Part shown: piece by piece, positions 26,659-34,919 of the stretch | How positions within the stretch are numbered: position 1 is the first letter of the stretch | Layout of the letters: each line of letters starts with the position of its first letter | Assembly: GCA_947302175.1 (NCBI GenBank) | Contig: CAMYVB010000005.1 | Coordinates: 37,034 to 101,033 of the forward strand | From: an uncultured Bacteroidales bacterium | Lineage (GTDB): Bacteria; Bacteroidota; Bacteroidia; Bacteroidales; UBA932 | Reading direction: 5' to 3' | DNA length: 64,000 nucleotides | Position numbers and translations under genes: made by a program | The notes under the pieces: generated by a model | Database searches by the model: none | Told to the model about the DNA's origin: nothing | What the model saw: only the letters and a program-made list of their open reading frames with translations

Positions 26659-28356
26659 TTACTGGAGTTTAGTGTATGCAACTTTGCCGACGAGGGTGGT
26701 TGGAAGGGATTCCCTCACCTCGATTTCGTAGGGCATGGCGTATTTCGCCACGTGCCTGCGGCAGTGGTCCATTATGGATTCTATGGTCTCAGGGGTGTTC
26801 TCGTAGCCGTCGGTGAGGACGACGAAGGCCTTGACTTTCTGCATCTTGTAGGGGTCGGGAACGCCGATGACGCAGCTGCGCTGTACGGCAGGGTGGCCTT
26901 CGAGTATGTTCTCGATCTGGGAAGGATAGACATTGTAGCCGCTGGTGATGATCATACGCTTAATCCTCTGGCGGAAATAGACGAAACCTTCCTCGTCCAT
27001 TACGCCGAGGTCGCCCGTGTGGAGCCATACGTGGCCGTCGGCGTGCTTCTGCATCGTGGAGGCGTTCTCTTCCTCGTGATTGATGTAGCCGAGCATCATG
27101 GAAGGGCCGGTGAGGCATATTTCACCTTCTTCGCCATAGGGGACTACCTCCCGGGTGCCCACCTTGCAGATTTTGAAATAGGTGTCGGGATAGGGTATGC
27201 CTATGCTGCCCTCTTTTTCCTTGTTGTAGGGGGTGAGGCAGCAGGCGGTGACGCACTCGGTGGTGCCGTAGCCCTCGCGCACGCGTATGGAGGCGTTGTG
27301 GTCGGCGAGGAACTTGTCGAATTTCTTCTTGAGCTCTATGGTCAGCGAGTCGCCGCCGGAGAACACTCCGCGAAGACAGCTGAGGTCGGCGCCGTCGAGA
27401 TATTTGTTGCGCGTGATGGCTTCGAACAGGGTGGGGACGCCGGCTATGAAGTTGGGCCTGTTTTTCTTGATGAGATTGGCGTAGCTCTTGACGTTGAAGC
27501 GGGGAACCAGGATGGCGGTGCCGCCGGCAAAGAGTACGGTGTGTATGCAGACGCCGAGACCGAAGCCGTGGAACACGGGCATGGCGGCGAGCATCTTGCA
27601 GTGGCGGACTTCCTCGTGGCTCATCTCGGCGGTCTGCTGGGCGAGGGCGTTGAAGTTGAGGTCGGAGAGCATGATGCCCTTCGTTACGCCTGTCGTGCCG
27701 CCTGAGAAGAGGACCACGGCTTCCTCGCGGTAATCCTTGTCATTATCTATATATCCTTCGGTGAGGGAGCTGCCGCCCTTGAGGAATTCGTCCCAGAGGA
27801 TGACGTTGTCCGAAGTGTTGATCTTGGGGAACTTGCGCTCGGTCATCAGCTTCTGGCCCAGATTGAGGGGGAAGGGGAGTTCGCCGGAGACGCGGGTCAC
27901 GATGAGTTTCTTGATGGGCCTCCGGGCCTTGACGTCGAGGAACTTGGCGTAGAACTGGTCGAGGGTCACGGCTACGTCGCAGCTGGCTTCGTCGAGATAG
28001 AATGCCAGTTCGCCGACGGCGGACAGGGGGTGCACCATTGAGGCGATGGCGCCTATGCGGTTAAGGCCGTAGAGGCAGTAGACAGCCTGGGGGACGTTGG
28101 GAAGGCATACCATTACCCTCTGGCCCTTTCTTACGCCTAGGGCGTAGAAGGCGCGGGCGACTTCGTTGATGTGGACGGCGAGCTCCTTGTAGGGGATCTT
28201 GCGGCCCATGAAGGAGAGGGCGGGGAAATCGGGGTCGTTCTTGGCGGTCTCGAGGACGCAGGCGGCCATAGATTTTTCGCTGTAGTCGAGATGAGGGGCT
28301 ACTTCGCCGTAGCTGCTGAGCCAGGGCGTAGCGACATTGTCAAGGATGTATTTCAT
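26659..28356 (-). CDS. AMP-forming acyl/aryl-CoA ligase
   Basis: 565 residues of the ANL superfamily. The P-loop is VVLFSGGTTGVTKGIMLSD, A5 is REGYGTTECVTACCLTP, A7 is LHTGDLGVMDEEGFVYF, A8 is RIKRMIITSGYNVYPSQIE, and the A10 Lys lies in LPTTLVGKVAYTKL. It activates a carboxylate as acyl-AMP and then a thioester. Chain type cannot be read: general similarity is to FadD-type ligases. It lies between the E2-like acyltransferase (7 nt) and panE (4 nt). Confidence 0.88.
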   Translation of the reverse strand: MKYILDNVATPWLSSYGEVAPHLDYSEKSMAACVLETAKNDPDFPALSFMGRKIPYKELAVHINEVARAFYALGVRKGQRVMVCLPNVPQAVYCLYGLNRIGAIASMVHPLSAVGELAFYLDEASCDVAVTLDQFYAKFLDVKARRPIKKLIVTRVSGELPFPLNLGQKLMTERKFPKINTSDNVILWDEFLKGGSSLTEGYIDNDKDYREEAVVLFSGGTTGVTKGIMLSDLNFNALAQQTAEMSHEEVRHCKMLAAMPVFHGFGLGVCIHTVLFAGGTAILVPRFNVKSYANLIKKNRPNFIAGVPTLFEAITRNKYLDGADLSCLRGVFSGGDSLTIELKKKFDKFLADHNASIRVREGYGTTECVTACCLTPYNKEKEGSIGIPYPDTYFKICKVGTREVVPYGEEGEICLTGPSMMLGYINHEEENASTMQKHADGHVWLHTGDLGVMDEEGFVYFRQRIKRMIITSGYNVYPSQIENILEGHPAVQRSCVIGVPDPYKMQKVKAFVVLTDGYENTPETIESIMDHCRRHVAKYAMPYEIEVRESLPTTLVGKVAYTKLQ

Positions 28357-28363
28357 GATCGTA

Positions 28364-29251
28364 CTAGTATTCTATGGGGGTGGATGCAGGAAGGTCGAGC
28401 AGCTCGGGGTGGGCGAATATTTCGCGCACGAGGCGCAGGGTCTTCGAGAAATAGTAGCCGTCGGCTATGCGCTCATCCACGGTGAGGCCAAGCTTTATGG
28501 TGTTGCGAAGGTCGTAGGTGCCGTCTTCGTGCCAGAAGGGGCGCAGCTTTCTTTCGCTCACGACGATGAAGAAGGAGATGGTACCCCAGTTGAAGAGGTG
28601 GTGGTAGTCGGCGTGGAGCTTGATGCTGCCGAGGTTGGTCAGGTATGCGCTCGAGTAGCAGGGGTCGTCCACGGCGAGGAACTGGGGGTAGTGGCCGTAG
28701 TATTCGAGCTTCTTGAGCGTCCAGGCCATGAGGCGGAAAAGGGGCCTGGGGAGCTTCTTGACGGCGTCGAGGGCGTTGGTTATGCCGACCGTCGAGCTTT
28801 CGGAGCGTACTTTGTGGACGAATTTGTCTATGTAGGTGTGGACCTGCTCGAGGGGGGAGCCGCCTTCGGGGTCGAAGACGAATTTGGCCATCGCTTCTTC
28901 GGACTCGTCTTCGAATGTGCGCTTTACGTTGAATGCTACCTGGATGTTCTTGCGCTCGTAGTAGCGTCCGCCTGCGATGAACCAGTTCATCTTGGGACGC
29001 AGGTAGATGGTTTTAGCCACTGCTGCGGTGATGAATTGGAACCAGGTGTATTTGTAGCCGGGCTTTTCTTCGTTTTTGCGGGCGAGGTATTTGTCCACCT
29101 CGGTGAGGTCGAGGATTTCGCCCATTACGCCTTCGTTGTCGGTGCGGTCGCCGAACATGTAGGGCATCATTACGTGCATTGAGTCAAGGCCGGGGATGTA
29201 GTAAGCGTCTTTGCGGTCGAAGCGGTGCTTTTTGCGTTGAGTAGTTGCCAT
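28364..29251 (-). CDS. E2-type (2-oxoacid dehydrogenase acyltransferase fold) protein without lipoyl domain
   Basis: 295 residues that align with the catalytic domain of E2 acyltransferases/CAT fold (KYTWFQFITAAVAKTIYLRP, GGRYYERKNIQVAFNVKR, YLTNLGSIKLHADYHHLFNWG). No lipoyl or E1/E3-binding domain is present. At the active site, where E2 enzymes have DHRxxDG, the sequence reads VDERIADGYYFS: His is replaced by Glu. The expected acyl-transfer base is therefore missing, or the chemistry differs. First gene of the operon, with a promoter at 29271-29278. Confidence 0.75.
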   Translation of the reverse strand: MATTQRKKHRFDRKDAYYIPGLDSMHVMMPYMFGDRTDNEGVMGEILDLTEVDKYLARKNEEKPGYKYTWFQFITAAVAKTIYLRPKMNWFIAGGRYYERKNIQVAFNVKRTFEDESEEAMAKFVFDPEGGSPLEQVHTYIDKFVHKVRSESSTVGITNALDAVKKLPRPLFRLMAWTLKKLEYYGHYPQFLAVDDPCYSSAYLTNLGSIKLHADYHHLFNWGTISFFIVVSERKLRPFWHEDGTYDLRNTIKLGLTVDERIADGYYFSKTLRLVREIFAHPELLDLPASTPIEY

Positions 29252-29270
29252 AGGTTTGGTTTTAGCAAGG

Positions 29271-29278
29271 CAAATCTA
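29271..29278 (-). promoter_or_regulatory. Promoter -7 element of the E2-like/ligase operon
   Basis: Minus-strand TAGATTTG (29278-29271), 19 nt before the ATG at 29251. The hairpin element lies directly upstream. Confidence 0.5.
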
Positions 29279-29304
29279 ATAAAAAATGTCCTAACGCCAA
29301 AATG

Positions 29305-29382
29305 GCGTGCGCGGGCGTTGTGGAGGCTGGAGGCAATTGGTTTTTTGAGCAGCTGCACAAAAAATAATTGCCTTCAGCCGCG
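29305..29382. repeat. 78-bp hairpin repeat element, copy 1 (intergenic)
   Basis: A 14-bp imperfect inverted repeat (29325-29338 with 29366-29379) encloses an inner TTTTTTG/CAAAAAA stem (29341-29347 with 29358-29364) and a GCAGCTGC core. A 5' tail CGTGCGCGGGCGTTGTGGA precedes it. The element matches, by hand alignment, 70 of 78 positions of the complement of 43167-43244 inside rmlB. It sits between dapF and the E2-like operon promoter. Confidence 0.85.
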
Positions 29383-29394
29383 TAGGCTTTATGG

Positions 29395-30186
29395 CTATTC
29401 CAGGGTGATGAGGCCGTCGAAGACGAAGGAGGTGGGGCCGAAGAGGAGGGTGCGGCCGTCGGGGAGGAATTCGACGACGAGGGTGCCGCCGTCCATTATG
29501 ATGCTTGAGCGCGCGGAGGCGAGGCCTTTCAGGCGGGCGACGGCGGCAATGGCGCAGGCGCCGGTGCCGCACGAGGCGGTTATGCCGCTGCCCCTTTCCC
29601 AGACCTTGGCTTCGATGCTCCCGTCGGGAAGTATGCGGGCGAATTCAATGTTGCAGCGCTCGGGGAAGGCCTCATGATGCTCGAGCGCCTCTCCTGAGGC
29701 GAGGGCGGAGGCGGGGTCGCCGGTGAAAATGACGTAGTGGGGGTTGCCTATTGAGACAAACGTACCGCTGCCCGGGTCCTTTTCAGGGATGAAGAGGCTG
29801 CCGTCTTCGAAGAGCGGGACGCCCATTTCCACGCTGATGTCGTCACCGCGCAGCTCGACTGTCCTTACGCCGGCGAGGGTGTGGAGGCGTATGGAGCTCT
29901 TGTCGCTCAGACCACGCTCGCGGAGGTATTTGCCCACGCAGCGCGCGGCGTTGCCGCACATCTGGGCCTGGGAGCCGTCGGCGTTGAAGATGAGCATGGA
30001 AAAATCGGCCTCAGGGGTGGGGGAGGGGCCTATGAGCACCAGGCCGTCGGCTCCTATGCCCTTGCGGCGGTCGCTCCAGGCGATGGCGGCCTTCGCGGGG
30101 TCGTCAATAGTGAAGCGGAAGGTGTCGACGTAGATGTAGTCGTTGCCGGCGCCTTGCATTTTGGTGAAGCTGATCTCTTTGCCCAT
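29395..30186 (-). CDS. dapF: Diaminopimelate epimerase
   Basis: 263 residues. Converts LL- to meso-diaminopimelate for lysine and peptidoglycan. Both catalytic cysteines are in place: LIFNADGSQAQMCGNAARCV (first Cys) and GSGITASCGTGACAIAAVA (second Cys). The N-terminal FTKMQGAGNDYIYVD is typical. The start MGKEISFTKM at 30186 was taken rather than the upstream extension, which lacks homology. Confidence 0.95.
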   Translation of the reverse strand: MGKEISFTKMQGAGNDYIYVDTFRFTIDDPAKAAIAWSDRRKGIGADGLVLIGPSPTPEADFSMLIFNADGSQAQMCGNAARCVGKYLRERGLSDKSSIRLHTLAGVRTVELRGDDISVEMGVPLFEDGSLFIPEKDPGSGTFVSIGNPHYVIFTGDPASALASGEALEHHEAFPERCNIEFARILPDGSIEAKVWERGSGITASCGTGACAIAAVARLKGLASARSSIIMDGGTLVVEFLPDGRTLLFGPTSFVFDGLITLE

Positions 30187-30293
30187 CTCTGTGCTTTTCT
30201 GGTGCAAGATAGTGATTATGCCGGTTGTTTGCAAGGAAGCGCCGGTGCTGGACGGTGTTTTGTTTTATTTGCAGCAATTGCGATATTTGCGGT

Positions 30294-31016
30294 ATGAGTA
30301 AAGATGTAAGAAATATTTTCCGCAGGTATGTGGTTGCGACTGTGGGTCTTATGTTCGTCGCGATGGGCGTTGCGCTCTCCATCATACCCAACCTCGGCAC
30401 GGCGCCGCTTTCGTGCCCCGCATATGTCCTCAATCTCAGGTGGCCGGCCATTTCCGTCGGCACTTTCACGCTGATAGTCAATACCACCCTGATTCTGGTG
30501 CAGCTGCTGCTGTGGCGTAGTAAGTTCCGCGCAAGCTACCTTATGCAGATCGTAGCATCCGCGATTTTCGGCTATATGATTGACGCTAGCCTATGGGCTT
30601 TCAGCTGGCTGCATCCTTCGACCTTCGTTGCGCGTCTCGTGGTTTGCCTTATTGCCGCAGTCATTACCGCCATAGGCGTGAGCATTGAGGTTGAGGCTGA
30701 CTCGTGGATGCTGTCGGCCGAGATGACGGTCGCCGCTTTCTCGCAGGTCTTCCACAAGCGCTTCGGGCCGGTCAAGGTCGTGATGGACTCCCTGATGGTC
30801 GTCGTGTCCATAGTGATGTGCGCGGTGTTTTTCGGCAATCCCCTCGGAGCAGGGGAGTGGACAGGGCTTGGCGATTTCCTCCTGGCAAAGATGCCGGGCA
30901 TTGTGATAGGTCCGGGAACACTGCTGCTGGCCATACTGCCCGGTGCGCTGATGCGCTTTTCAGACCCTTGGGTCAAGCGTCTCAGGGACTGGGAAGCTGG
31001 AGGGAGGAAGCGATAA
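30294..31016 (+). CDS. YczE/YitT-type integral membrane protein
   Basis: 240 residues with five or six membrane helices. It starts MSKDVRNIFRRYVVATVG, then FVAMGVALSIIPNLGTAPLS, the opening typical of the YczE/YyaS/YitT (DUF6198-like) family; the mid-protein segment FARLVVCLIAAVITAIGVSI is a long helix. Transport substrate unknown. A near-consensus GATATTTG lies 4 nt before the ATG. It faces away from dapF. Confidence 0.75.
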   Translation: MSKDVRNIFRRYVVATVGLMFVAMGVALSIIPNLGTAPLSCPAYVLNLRWPAISVGTFTLIVNTTLILVQLLLWRSKFRASYLMQIVASAIFGYMIDASLWAFSWLHPSTFVARLVVCLIAAVITAIGVSIEVEADSWMLSAEMTVAAFSQVFHKRFGPVKVVMDSLMVVVSIVMCAVFFGNPLGAGEWTGLGDFLLAKMPGIVIGPGTLLLAILPGALMRFSDPWVKRLRDWEAGGRKR

Positions 31017-31020
31017 AGTT

Positions 31021-31941
31021 TTATTGTGAGTGAGGCGCCTGGCGGAACTTTTCCTGCACTAGTGCGCCCTTTTGCTGCAGCCATTCCTTAAGGAGGCTGC
31101 CCTCTTCTACGTTCACTTCGTCGGGAAGGCCGAGAACGAAACGGCCCACTCCTTCGAGGGAGTTGACGTCTCCTTCCCAATACCAGGAGCGTTTTTCCTG
31201 CGTTATCTGCACCCCGGTCACGGGATACTCTTCGCTAAGGAGGTTCTTTGCCCTGAGTGTGAGGGACAGCCTTACGTGCTCAATGGGGCTGCCGCTCATG
31301 CGGAAGGCGTCTATGGGCCTTTCTTCGTGTGAGCTTTCGTGCCGCCACCCGTCGAGCAGCCTCACTTCTCCCATGCGGGAGATTTTGAAGGTCTTGCTCT
31401 TCATGTCGCGGGCGTCGAAGGCGATAACGTCGACGTAGTCTTTGGTGAATTTGTAGGGCTCTATGAGGTAGTCTTTGTTCTCGCCGGAATGGGCTGAGGC
31501 GTAGCTTATTAGCTCCACCTGCCGCTTCTCTTTTATTGCTTTGGCGAGGGCCTCGACCAGCTCGGCCTTGCCCTTGTTGTCTATATAATCGGCAAACGAA
31601 GTGGAGTCATAGACCGCCGCGAGCTTTTGCCTCAGGCCAGCCTTAAGGGCATTGGTGCCCTCGAGGTTCTCGATAAGGTGGCTCACGACGACGGCCTCTT
31701 CTTCGGAGAAATAGACTAGCTGCGAGATGTCGGTCAGCTCCTTGTCGAGCGTGGTCAGCTTGTAGGTGCCTTCGCCGACTCTCTGGACGACGAATCCCGC
31801 GCTTTTGAATGTGTCTATATAGCGGAATAGGGTGCGCTTCGATAGCTCCAGGCGAGAGGAGAGCTCGTCGAGCGTGTAATTGACGTTCGACGACAGGAGC
31901 TGCATAAGGCGCAGCATTCGCTCTATTTTGGGCTGGTCCAT
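31021..31941 (-). CDS. WYL-domain transcriptional regulator
   Basis: 306 residues. A DeoR-like winged helix-turn-helix at the N-terminus (LSSRLELSKRTLFRYIDTFK) is followed by a WYL domain (about 130-230; VELISYASAHSGENKDYLIEPYKF) and a WCX-like C-terminal segment. WYL domains sense nucleic acid fragments or nucleotides in known regulators. It is 17 nt downstream of pnuC in the same orientation, so it may respond to NAD-related metabolites; that is inference. Confidence 0.85.
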   Translation of the reverse strand: MDQPKIERMLRLMQLLSSNVNYTLDELSSRLELSKRTLFRYIDTFKSAGFVVQRVGEGTYKLTTLDKELTDISQLVYFSEEEAVVVSHLIENLEGTNALKAGLRQKLAAVYDSTSFADYIDNKGKAELVEALAKAIKEKRQVELISYASAHSGENKDYLIEPYKFTKDYVDVIAFDARDMKSKTFKISRMGEVRLLDGWRHESSHEERPIDAFRMSGSPIEHVRLSLTLRAKNLLSEEYPVTGVQITQEKRSWYWEGDVNSLEGVGRFVLGLPDEVNVEEGSLLKEWLQQKGALVQEKFRQAPHSQ

Positions 31942-31958
31942 TACTTTTGCCGGGGCGT

Positions 31959-32720
31959 CTATACGGCTTTTGCTGCGGCGTCTTCGCGGCTGAGCAGCAG
32001 CCAGTTGCGCATGCCGTTTATGCTGTTGACGAGGTAGAAACCGTATTTGATGATATAGATGAGCGCATAGGATGAGCCGGGGTTTTCACTCAGGCTGTGG
32101 CTCCACATGGCGATGGAGAAGATATTGACTCCTATCCAGAAAATCCACTGCTCCATGTAGGCCGTGCTCATTAGGGTCTGGCCGAATATGTTGCAAACAA
32201 GTGGCAGGACGTCGAGCACTACCGCAACCTTTATGAATGAATCGGCAGCCGAGCGGTCGAAGCGCGCGATTATAAAATAGGCTGCTATGGTGGCGGCAAG
32301 GAAGCCTACTGAGACAAGGGCCCGTCCCTTGCAGCTGAGGCGGCGCGCCTTCACGCCGCCGCCCTTTTCCTGCCCCCTCTTTTTCCACTGCACCATTCCG
32401 ACAATCTGCATGGGACCCATGAAGAGGAAATGCAGCAGCGCGTTGCCAAGGCCCGAAGAACCGTGGTACCAGTTAATCATGCAGACCGAACCGTAGATGC
32501 ACACGTTAATCAGACCGAATATGAAGGTGATTATAAGGCCGTTGGCCGACGTTACCGTGGCCGCGATGCCCATGAGCGAACCAAGGGCGGAAACTATGAG
32601 CAGGACCCGCTGGTCCGGGGCGGTGGGACCGAACTTGATGGCCGTGGCAATGATGGTCGCGACAGTCATGCCGACAAGCATGACCGCGGAGAAGATTTTG
32701 TTGAATTTGGCGTTGTCCAC
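31959..32720 (-). CDS. pnuC: PnuC-family nicotinamide riboside/vitamin transporter
   Basis: 253 residues with seven or more membrane helices and the PnuC traits NALLHFLFMGPMQIVGMVQW, MSTAYMEQWIFWIGVNIFSI and YIIKYGFYLVNSINGMRNW. PnuC carries nicotinamide riboside; PnuT relatives carry thiamine and no riboswitch is seen. The start is taken as GTG (32720), because a minus-strand TATATTTG element ends 4 nt before it; an ATG at 32777 would add an unusual 19-residue extension and read through that promoter. Confidence 0.82.
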   Translation of the reverse strand: MDNAKFNKIFSAVMLVGMTVATIIATAIKFGPTAPDQRVLLIVSALGSLMGIAATVTSANGLIITFIFGLINVCIYGSVCMINWYHGSSGLGNALLHFLFMGPMQIVGMVQWKKRGQEKGGGVKARRLSCKGRALVSVGFLAATIAAYFIIARFDRSAADSFIKVAVVLDVLPLVCNIFGQTLMSTAYMEQWIFWIGVNIFSIAMWSHSLSENPGSSYALIYIIKYGFYLVNSINGMRNWLLLSREDAAAKAV

Positions 32721-32724
32721 GGGG

Positions 32725-32761
32725 CAAATATATCTATTTTGTATGCAAATCGCTATATTTG
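32725..32761. promoter_or_regulatory. Divergent promoters for pnuC and the DUF486 gene
   Basis: Minus-strand TATATTTG (32732-32725) and plus-strand TATATTTG (32754-32761) are identical words arranged as a 37-bp near-palindrome. Spacing is 4 nt to the pnuC GTG and 25 nt to the ATG at 32787. Confidence 0.55.
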
Positions 32762-32786
32762 CGCCCCGAAACAGCAACTAGCAAGC

Positions 32787-33155
32787 ATGAATGGATTTTG
32801 GACAGTGCTGATGCTCGTCTTTTCGAACATCTTCATGACATTTGCCTGGTACGGGCACCTCAAACTCAGCGAGATGAAGATTTCGACCGGCTGGCCGCTC
32901 ATCGTAGTCATCCTTTTTTCCTGGGGCATAGCATTCTTCGAATACTGTCTTACGGTTCCTGCCAACCGCATAGGTTTCCAGGACAACGGAGGCCCTTTCA
33001 ATCTCCTGCAGCTCAAGGTGATACAGGAGGTGATTTCGCTCACGGTCTTTTCTATTATCGTGATGTTCGTCTTCAAGGGTCAGACCATTCAGTGGAATCA
33101 CCTTGCGGCATTCGCCTGCCTGGTCCTTGCAGTATTTTTCGTTTTCCTGAAATAA
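32787..33155 (+). CDS. DUF486 (DMT-like) membrane protein
   Basis: 122 residues with four membrane helices. Features FMTFAWYGHLKLSEMKISTG, WGIAFFEYCLTVPANRIGF and FNLLQLKVIQEVISLTVFSI are diagnostic of the DUF486/DMT_6 family. Function unknown; a small multidrug-resistance-like fold is expected. Confidence 0.88.
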   Translation: MNGFWTVLMLVFSNIFMTFAWYGHLKLSEMKISTGWPLIVVILFSWGIAFFEYCLTVPANRIGFQDNGGPFNLLQLKVIQEVISLTVFSIIVMFVFKGQTIQWNHLAAFACLVLAVFFVFLK

Positions 33156-33161
33156 TCTGAC

Positions 33162-33182
33162 TCCGGGGCTCCGGGCCCCGGA
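33162..33182. terminator. Hairpin between converging genes
   Basis: A perfect 8-bp GC-rich stem, TCCGGGGC (33162-33169) and GCCCCGGA (33175-33182), with a 5-nt loop. No T run follows on either strand, so termination is uncertain; it separates two converging genes. Confidence 0.4.
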
Positions 33183-33192
33183 ATCCCGCTAA

Positions 33193-34857
33193 TTACTCGC
33201 AAAGAGCCTGAAGGATGGCTCGGCGCGCAGTCCTGAAATGATCTGCCGACATGTCGTATGTGGTCCATCCATAGACGGTCTGACGGCAGATTTCTTTTGC
33301 GAGGGCGGGGTCTTTACGCTCAAGCATTTTCAGAAGCGTGTAGTCGGCCACGCCGTCGCGCATGGCTTCGAGCCTAATGGAGCCGTACAGGCGTCCCTGC
33401 CCGGGATAGACTATCCAGCAATCGCCTCCGGGGAGAACGTTGCCGCTCTCTGTGTTGATGCCGGTGGTTTCGTACCAGGGGTTATCCACCCTCCAGGCAT
33501 TCAGTCCCCAGTGGAGGTAGCCGGTCGCGCCGTAGCGGAAGCCTATCCAGTGGAGGAGGCGGGTCTTGAGGAGCGGCTGCTCGATGAAGCGGTTGGCATA
33601 ATTGCCCTGGGGCGCGAGGCAGGTGTAGAACCACACCTCGTCACCGAGGGCCTGGCGCTCGCAGTAGAAATCATAGTCGTCGGCGTAGAAATTGAGCTGA
33701 GGCACCCATATGTCGACCACGTCGGCAAGGTTGTGGCTGTGGCAGGCCTCAATTATTTTGGTCTTGGGCGCAAGGCTCTTTACGAAACGTGCTATCGCTA
33801 TGTACGACTGATAATTATCCCTTGTGGGCTCATCGGCTATGTGCTGGCAATAGATTGAGTCCCAGCCTTTTTCCTCGAGGTGGGCGTTGAGAGCGGGGAT
33901 GAATGCGGCGTAGTAGCTGCGGGCCTCGGGGTTCTCTATGGGGAGGAGCTTGTCGTGCCCGGGAACCTTCACGCCGAACTGGCTGCTCCAGTCGCCCATA
34001 CGTCCGCCTATATGGCTTACTTCCAGCCTCTTGAGTACTCCTTCTTCCATGAAGATGCCGACCATTTGGTCGAAATTGGAAAAGTCGAACTCGAAGCCCT
34101 CGTCGCCGGTCCGTGAAGTGATGGCCGAGACAGGGACCATCACGGTGTTCTGATGGCACTCTTTCATCTGGCGGGCAACAGCCCTGATGTACTCCCAATA
34201 TGCTTCGGAGCCTATCTCACCGTCTTTTGAGAAAAAGCGGAAGGCTTTCTCGTCGGAGCGGAACCAGTTGGTGACATCGAGCATAGGCTCTTCGAGAACG
34301 ACGTCCCATACCTTCAGGCTGAATGAACCTTTGAGGGATATCCCTTTGCCTTTAACAGACACTTCGCCGCTGTATATGCCGGGAGCGGCTTCGCGGGGGA
34401 CTTTGACGCTGACCCACAGAGGCTGAGTCTTGCCGCCGGGAATGTCCCTCGGACGGGAGTCATCGCAAATGGGGTCGGGATACATCAGCGTCACGCTCCG
34501 TATGGCGTCGCGGGCGGGGTCGGGCGTAGTGCGGCCCACGTGGACGAAATCCACGAATCCGACCCTGACATCATCAATACTATTCCCTTTTGAATCTTTC
34601 AACGATGACACTTCGAGCTTTACGTCCTTCATATCCGAAACGCTCCTCAGCGCAAACTGGAAGACTGCGTTCTCTCCCGCAGCAACGTCCTCGATTTCAG
34701 TGTATTCATGCAGCCATGACGACTCAGGGAGCACTTTTTCAAAAGGGTCGATGCGGGTCAGACGCGCGTCTGGGGCGCTGCAGCATGCCGCTAAAACGAT
34801 TATACTTGCAAAAGAGCTCAGGACGCTGAGAAGATGTGTGCCTTGTATTGGTTTCAT
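33193..34857 (-). CDS. GH123-like/DUF4091 lipoprotein glycosidase
   Basis: 554 residues with an SPII signal (VLAACCSAP). The N-terminal beta-sandwich region (about 60-200) precedes a TIM-barrel-like domain (about 210-510) with YCQHIADEPTRDNYQSYIAI, where the neighbouring Asp-Glu pair matches the substrate-assisted catalytic site of GH123 beta-N-acetylgalactosaminidases. YGATGYLHWGLNAWRVDNPW and VYPGQGRLYGSIRLEAMRDG are typical DUF4091 end motifs. Exact substrate unknown. Confidence 0.75.
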   Translation of the reverse strand: MKPIQGTHLLSVLSSFASIIVLAACCSAPDARLTRIDPFEKVLPESSWLHEYTEIEDVAAGENAVFQFALRSVSDMKDVKLEVSSLKDSKGNSIDDVRVGFVDFVHVGRTTPDPARDAIRSVTLMYPDPICDDSRPRDIPGGKTQPLWVSVKVPREAAPGIYSGEVSVKGKGISLKGSFSLKVWDVVLEEPMLDVTNWFRSDEKAFRFFSKDGEIGSEAYWEYIRAVARQMKECHQNTVMVPVSAITSRTGDEGFEFDFSNFDQMVGIFMEEGVLKRLEVSHIGGRMGDWSSQFGVKVPGHDKLLPIENPEARSYYAAFIPALNAHLEEKGWDSIYCQHIADEPTRDNYQSYIAIARFVKSLAPKTKIIEACHSHNLADVVDIWVPQLNFYADDYDFYCERQALGDEVWFYTCLAPQGNYANRFIEQPLLKTRLLHWIGFRYGATGYLHWGLNAWRVDNPWYETTGINTESGNVLPGGDCWIVYPGQGRLYGSIRLEAMRDGVADYTLLKMLERKDPALAKEICRQTVYGWTTYDMSADHFRTARRAILQALCE

Positions 34858-34873
34858 GTTATCAAAAAAATGC

Positions 34874-34881
34874 TAAATTTG
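34874..34881 (+). promoter_or_regulatory. Promoter -7 element of the hdeD-SpoIIE-STAS operon
   Basis: TAAATTTG, 38 nt before the hdeD-like ATG at 34920. The next three genes follow with gaps of 11 nt or less, so this is the likely operon promoter. Confidence 0.5.
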
Positions 34882-34919
34882 CCTTGTTAATGGATAAATA
34901 TAAAACAAAATAACCAATC

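Noticed and set aside
32721..32777. Extended pnuC start at ATG 32777
   Set aside because: It would place the promoter word TATATTTG inside the coding region and add residues unlike any PnuC. The GTG at 32720 fits better, though this is not proven.
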